Shown here: positions 24,014 through 27,637 of the stretch, piece after piece
Layout of the letters: every line of letters begins with the position of its first letter
How positions within the stretch are numbered: the stretch's first letter is position 1
Assembly (NCBI RefSeq): GCF_036825875.1
Contig: NZ_DAISXK010000037.1
Span: forward strand, 1 to 27,637
DNA: 27,637 bases
Origin: Paucihalobacter sp036825875
GTDB lineage: Bacteria > Bacteroidota > Bacteroidia > Flavobacteriales > Flavobacteriaceae
Reading direction: 5' to 3'
The notes under the pieces: model-generated
What the model was told of the DNA's origin: nothing
Seen by the model: the letters and a program-made list of their open reading frames with translations, nothing else
Database searches by the model: none
Translations under genes and position numbers: made by a program

Positions 24014-25861
24014 ATGTTCAAAACATTACTTTTACCTCGTCAGGTGTTACAATTGAGCCTTGTAATTTTAGTACTTTTACAATTTAACACTTTTGCTTCA
24101 TCATCAAAAAGCACATATTCTTTTCCAGAAGTTGAATCAACTACATGGAATGGTACTAGCTGGAGTAATTTGGCACCTACCATTTTAAAAATCGCCGTTA
24201 TTAGTGGCGACTACAATACTGCTAGCTTTGGAAGTTTTGCGGCTTTAAAACTAGTTGTAAATGCTGGCTACACCCTTACAATCGATAACTATACTTATGT
24301 TGAAGTTGAAGGCAATGTAGATATTATTGGCAATATCATAGTGGAATCTAAAGGTGCATTTGTTCAAAATAGCCCAACTGGCAGTTTTTATGTTGATTCT
24401 GGTGGTCAAGCTATCGTTAATAAGGTAACAGCTGTGCTCAATCATTGGTACGATTATACTTATTGGAGTTCGCCAGTATTAGGTACAACCGTTAATCAAG
24501 CCTTTGCATCCTCAAATGTTTCTAGAAGATTTTGGTTTAATGCCGAAAATTACCTCGATATTTTAAAATTAGATCCTATTACTAACACCATGGTTTCAGG
24601 ACATGATGATATTGACGACGATGCCAATGATTGGCAATTGCTTAATGGAGCTGACGTACTTCTGCCTGGTAGAGGTTATGCCACCACCCATAATAGCGCT
24701 CAATTTGTCGCCGGTAACGCTTATAAATATAGTTTTGATGGTCCTTTTAATAACGGCACCATAAATGTTCCTATCCATTACAACGGTGACAATGGGGATA
24801 ACGACTGGAATTTTATCGGCAATCCCTATCCTTCCGCGATAAAAGCCGACTCATTTTTTAATGCCAATAGCGGGATGATTGGTGGGGCCATTTATTTTTG
24901 GTCTCACGGCACACCACCAAGTTCTTCCTATAACGGAAACGAAACCTTAAATTTCACTAGTGACGATTACGCCATAATTAATGCAGGCAGTGGTGAAATT
25001 GCAGGTGGATCGCATGTGATACCAAAGAGATTTATCCCGTCGGGTCAAGGGTTTTTTGTACAAGGACTCGCCAATGGCAATGCGGTTTTTAATAATGCCA
25101 TGCGTATGGTTGATTTTAGCAGTAACAATCAATTTTTCAGACAAAATGCTACGCCTGACAATAAGTTTTGGCTTAACCTAAGTACGGAAAGCGGTTTATT
25201 TAACCAAGTATTAGTGGCCTATGTTGATGGTGCAACTAATGGCAATGATGGCCAGCATTACGATGCCCCAAGAAATTTATCAACTACAACTGCGGCCATT
25301 ATTTATACAGGTATTGAAAGTGATTTTACTACCAAACTTGCCATACAGGGCAAAGCTAAAAACAGTTTGAATACTAATGAAATCATTCCTTTAGGGTTTT
25401 ACACCAGCATTTCTGAATCGGTACAATACCGTTTTTCAATTGCGCAAATACAAGGGCTGTTCTTTGAAACGGAACAAATTTACATCAAAGACTATCTATT
25501 AAATAACCTACATAATTTAAGTGAAAGTGATTATGAATTTGAATCAGCAACAGGGGAGTTTAACAACAGGTTTGAAATTGTATTCAATCCTCAAACCTTA
25601 TCAATTGAAGCAACTGAAAATGATAAACAACTGGTTATTTCACAACCAGACAGCAACCAGTTATCTATAGAAACGTTGAATGGTGCCTATATCACAAAGC
25701 TTCAAATTATTGACCAATTAGGTCGTTTGGTAAATAGTCAAACACCTCAAAAAGAGAGCGTCAACATCGATACGCAGCATATGGCTACAGGTATTTACAT
25801 CACCTATATAGAACTTAACAATGGTTATAAAGTATCTAAAAAAATATTAAAGCGAAGTTAG
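24014..25861 (+). CDS. Secreted protein with T9SS type A sorting domain
   Basis: The 615-residue protein has a long signal peptide (about 1-28, ending NTFASS). The mature region opens with an STTWNGTSWSNLAPT-like beta segment (42-56) and a beta-helix-like stretch (LTIDNYTYVEVEGNVDIIGN). A recurring Bacteroidota surface-protein pattern follows: YTYWSSPV, PGRGYATT, NFIGNPYPSAI and PSGQGFFVQG. These are common in T9SS cargo of unknown function that lack catalytic motifs. The last about 75 residues (ITKLQIIDQLGRLVNSQ, then MATGIYITYIELNNGYKVSKKILKRS) form a type A sorting domain (Por secretion system tail). It should cross the outer membrane through T9SS and be anchored or released. It has a separate promoter and two tandem terminators, so it is monocistronic. 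Confidence 0.88.
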   Translation: MFKTLLLPRQVLQLSLVILVLLQFNTFASSSKSTYSFPEVESTTWNGTSWSNLAPTILKIAVISGDYNTASFGSFAALKLVVNAGYTLTIDNYTYVEVEGNVDIIGNIIVESKGAFVQNSPTGSFYVDSGGQAIVNKVTAVLNHWYDYTYWSSPVLGTTVNQAFASSNVSRRFWFNAENYLDILKLDPITNTMVSGHDDIDDDANDWQLLNGADVLLPGRGYATTHNSAQFVAGNAYKYSFDGPFNNGTINVPIHYNGDNGDNDWNFIGNPYPSAIKADSFFNANSGMIGGAIYFWSHGTPPSSSYNGNETLNFTSDDYAIINAGSGEIAGGSHVIPKRFIPSGQGFFVQGLANGNAVFNNAMRMVDFSSNNQFFRQNATPDNKFWLNLSTESGLFNQVLVAYVDGATNGNDGQHYDAPRNLSTTTAAIIYTGIESDFTTKLAIQGKAKNSLNTNEIIPLGFYTSISESVQYRFSIAQIQGLFFETEQIYIKDYLLNNLHNLSESDYEFESATGEFNNRFEIVFNPQTLSIEATENDKQLVISQPDSNQLSIETLNGAYITKLQIIDQLGRLVNSQTPQKESVNIDTQHMATGIYITYIELNNGYKVSKKILKRS

Positions 25862-25871
25862 CTTAACGGTA

Positions 25872-25904
25872 AATATAGATAATGGGACATCTATATTATT
25901 TTTT
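25872..25904 (+). terminator. First terminator after the T9SS type A gene
   Basis: AATATAGAT (25872-25880), an 8-base loop and ATCTATATT (25889-25897) form a perfect 9-bp stem, followed by ATTTTTT. The stem is AT-rich, so it may be leaky. Confidence 0.7.
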
Positions 25905-25920
25905 CAGAAGTGGTAAAATT

Positions 25921-25955
25921 GGGAGTCAATTTAAAAAGTTGAACTCCCTTTTTTT
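25921..25955 (+). terminator. Second terminator after the T9SS type A gene
   Basis: GGGAGT (25921-25926) pairs with ACTCCC (25943-25948). The stem extends by CAA/TTG past a one-base bulge and is followed directly by seven T. It is stronger than the AT-rich hairpin 17 bases before it. The 25962-26063 spacer beyond it holds only small weak inverted repeats, for example GTTTTA/TAAAAC. Confidence 0.8.
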
Positions 25956-26063
25956 ATGGTTTTTATCAACTAGATTGTTCTTAATATTGGCAAAGTCTTT
26001 AGAGTTTTAGTTACCTTAAAACGATTTAACACAACAGCACAAAGACTTATCAACGTCTTAAGG

Positions 26064-26837
26064 CTATATGTCGCTAGTATTTACAGTGTTGTCGCCTTCA
26101 CAAACCAACAAGCGAAAGACATCATCTGCATGACACAAAAATTTAGAAATGGCGCATGCATCCTCACGTTCAAAGGCAATCCACAGATAAGCGATATAAA
26201 TACCGTTGCAATCTGGCATTTGGCCCGCGTCTAGTCGTAAATCTTGATCTGGATCGTTTGCGGTGAATAGCATTACATCGCTACAAACAGTAATAAATTG
26301 TCCTAGTAAAAAATTTACTTTACTCAGCAAAAAGCACAGGTAGAACTTTTTAACATTGGTGGTTTCAGCTAATAAAAGCTTAGGTGAAACATTAGGCAAA
26401 TACAATTCCCCCTTTTCTAAATTAAGACTATAGGCTTTACCCAAGCAAGCTCCTGGTTTGCTATGTAAATTAAAATCAAATCCCTTAAGCAAATCACGGC
26501 CTTCGGTGGTTAACAAACCCCTATGAATACTTCGCAGTCCTGGAGAAAATTGCGTCTCATCAAAACGGAACACTTCTCTAAGTAAGGTTCTTAAGCGGCG
26601 TCTTCTACTCTTGTCTGTGGATTGCCTTAAATATGGTCCGCCACTTTTCTCAAGTAATGAAACTGAACGCTTTAAGCGCTTCTCTTCTATATCTGTATCC
26701 TTAAATGGGTTTACCTTGTCACCAAGATAGGCAAGATTTGGTCTCGTTTTACGCGCTATAGAGCCATCATCCGTAAGATAAGCTTCATCAGTCTCAAGCC
26801 TGTAAAATATTGCCTTATTGCTATATATCTTTGCCAA
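26064..26837 (-). CDS. Hypothetical protein, TTG start
   Basis: The protein has 257 residues and no signal peptide or clear membrane helix. The only usable start is TTG at 26835-26837: the frame opens shortly upstream with no ATG or GTG, and the first internal ATG comes far into the protein. It starts 30 bases after the stop of the upstream antiporter gene, so co-transcription is likely. Visible features are a basic cluster DKSRRRRLRTLLREVFRF (75-92), LLKGFDFNLHSKPGA (116-130), and several Cys in the C-terminal third (131, 168, 185, 210, 228, 235, 246). The layout (N-terminal Tyr-rich segment, basic middle, G-F-D-F-N, then beta-rich end) recalls a group of Bacteroidota hypothetical proteins of about 250 residues. 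That likeness is from memory and weak. Function is unknown. Confidence 0.7.
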   Translation of the reverse strand: MAKIYSNKAIFYRLETDEAYLTDDGSIARKTRPNLAYLGDKVNPFKDTDIEEKRLKRSVSLLEKSGGPYLRQSTDKSRRRRLRTLLREVFRFDETQFSPGLRSIHRGLLTTEGRDLLKGFDFNLHSKPGACLGKAYSLNLEKGELYLPNVSPKLLLAETTNVKKFYLCFLLSKVNFLLGQFITVCSDVMLFTANDPDQDLRLDAGQMPDCNGIYIAYLWIAFEREDACAISKFLCHADDVFRLLVCEGDNTVNTSDI

Positions 26838-26867
26838 ATGCGTGTGTGTGCCTTCTAGTTTGGGTTA

Positions 26868-27637
26868 CTAAATATCGTCTAGTTCATGCTTTTTCCGGTT
26901 TCTTCTAAAATACTGGATGATGGAAGGTGCCGTAAGTCCGTGAAGAATAATAGAAAACAGTATGATGTATGCCGTGATTGCATAGAGCTCGTATTTGTTG
27001 GCGAAAGCATCCGTTTGCAAAAAAGCCCAAGACAAATAAAACACTGAGCCAACGCCACGAATGCCTAGAAAACTAATGGCCAATTTATTCCGAAAGGAAT
27101 CTTTAATGCCTATAAAACCTATAAGCCCAGCCAGTGGGCGCACTACCAGCACAAATAAAGCGCTAAAAAGAATACCTTTCCAATCCGTCATTTCCAAAAT
27201 CCCATTCATGATGGTTCCACCAAACAAGATGATCCAAACTACAATTAGGAGACGCTCTATTTCGTGGTTAAAATCGTGCATTTTCTTTTTAAAATTACCG
27301 CTTACATTTTCAGAATATCTTAAACTTAAGCCAGCAAAAAACACTGCCATAAACCCATAACCGTGCAATAATTCGGACAAGCCATAAACGGCAAAAGTTA
27401 GGGACAGCGCCAAAAAGCCATCATAGGTTTTTATACCAGCCCATTTTTCGAGGTGCGTTAGTAAGTAACCAACAGCTCTGCCCATCACAAGACCAATGGT
27501 TACACCTATAATAATTTTTAACAACAGTTTATCCCAAAACCAGTCACCAAAGCTAAAGGCTGCATAACTTCCTGCTTGGGCTACCATGACTGCTAAATAG
27601 GTAAACGGAAAAGCCATCCCGTCGTTGAGTCCTGCTT
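26868..27637 (-). CDS. CPA1-family Na+/H+ antiporter (NhaP-like), 5' end outside the window
   Basis: Only the C-terminal 256 codons are present, and the frame is open to the window edge. The ATG at 27617 is internal: upstream codons read AGLNDG, giving the CPA1 hallmark GLNDGMAFPF, with the Asn-Asp ion-binding pair of this family. Further features are a run of helices, GYGFMAVFFAGLSLRYSE, the amphipathic KKKMHDFNHEIERLLIV, and the late helix FLGIRGVGSVFYLSWAF with its conserved Arg. It ends in a short basic and acidic tail, RRNRKKHELDDI. The protein exchanges cytoplasmic Na+ or K+ for H+ across the inner membrane. It is followed 30 bases later by the TTG-start hypothetical gene. Confidence 0.92.
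   Translation of the reverse strand, partial: AGLNDGMAFPFTYLAVMVAQAGSYAAFSFGDWFWDKLLLKIIIGVTIGLVMGRAVGYLLTHLEKWAGIKTYDGFLALSLTFAVYGLSELLHGYGFMAVFFAGLSLRYSENVSGNFKKKMHDFNHEIERLLIVVWIILFGGTIMNGILEMTDWKGILFSALFVLVVRPLAGLIGFIGIKDSFRNKLAISFLGIRGVGSVFYLSWAFLQTDAFANKYELYAITAYIILFSIILHGLTAPSIIQYFRRNRKKHELDDI

Noticed and set aside
25956..26063. Inverted repeats in the convergent spacer (AAGTCTTT/AAAGACTT and GTTTTA/TAAAAC)
   Set aside because: Short, AT-rich, widely spaced and not followed by T runs; consistent with chance.
1..27637. CRISPR arrays, tRNA/rRNA genes, insertion sequences, prophage or defence genes
   Set aside because: Nothing with the needed repeats, cloverleaf patterns or protein motifs was seen on either strand.

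Overview
The window looks like a chromosomal segment from a low-GC member of the Flavobacteriaceae (Bacteroidota), probably marine or salt-tolerant. The evidence is several outer-membrane TonB receptors, two proteins with type IX secretion (T9SS) C-terminal sorting domains, the flavobacterial -7 promoter box TAnnTTTG before many genes, A-rich start regions without Shine-Dalgarno sequences, a shortened ATP synthase epsilon subunit, and two Na+/H+ antiporter systems (a complete Mrp operon and a CPA1 protein). The genus cannot be fixed from the sequence alone. I see no rRNA, tRNA, CRISPR array, transposase or phage gene.

Layout. 75-4347 (+) is a compact operon: a GT5 (starch synthase N-terminal) domain protein, a DUF4270 lipoprotein and glmS. 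4516-8819 (+) is a two-gene unit: a large TonB receptor with a carboxypeptidase-like regulatory domain, then a probable surface SGNH-hydrolase-like lipoprotein closed by a strong terminator. 8984-10844 (+) is atpD-atpC, the detached F1 beta/epsilon pair usual in Bacteroidota, with an unusual heptad-patterned palindrome between the genes. 10968-13580 (-) is a secreted L-type-lectin protein with six tandem 65-67-residue repeats and a type B T9SS sorting domain. Just upstream on the same strand is a possible 56-codon gene starting at GTG. 13861-16621 (+) holds a BtuB-sized TonB receptor and a JmjC/cupin-like protein. 16728-22490 (+) is mrpABCDEFG, all seven subunits. 22578-23639 contains a small outer-membrane beta-barrel protein (+) convergent with a secreted protein of unknown function (-). 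24014-25861 (+) is a T9SS type A cargo protein, behind a 374-bp intergenic region with two neighbouring hairpin/dyad elements that share a loop sequence. 26064-27637 (-) carries a hypothetical protein with a TTG start downstream of a CPA1 Na+/H+ antiporter cut by the window edge.

How the genes fit together. Much of the window concerns the cell envelope: nutrient uptake through TonB receptors, surface lipoproteins and T9SS cargo, amino-sugar supply (GlmS makes glucosamine-6-phosphate for peptidoglycan and LPS), and cation/proton balance (Mrp, CPA1, ATP synthase). I found no clear-cut new defence or mobile system. The most notable unexplained signals are the paired dyads at 23822-23869, the heptad palindrome at 10503-10561, the hidden small ORF at 13602-13772, the TonB receptor/SGNH lipoprotein pair, and the GT5-like protein that lacks catalytic residues.
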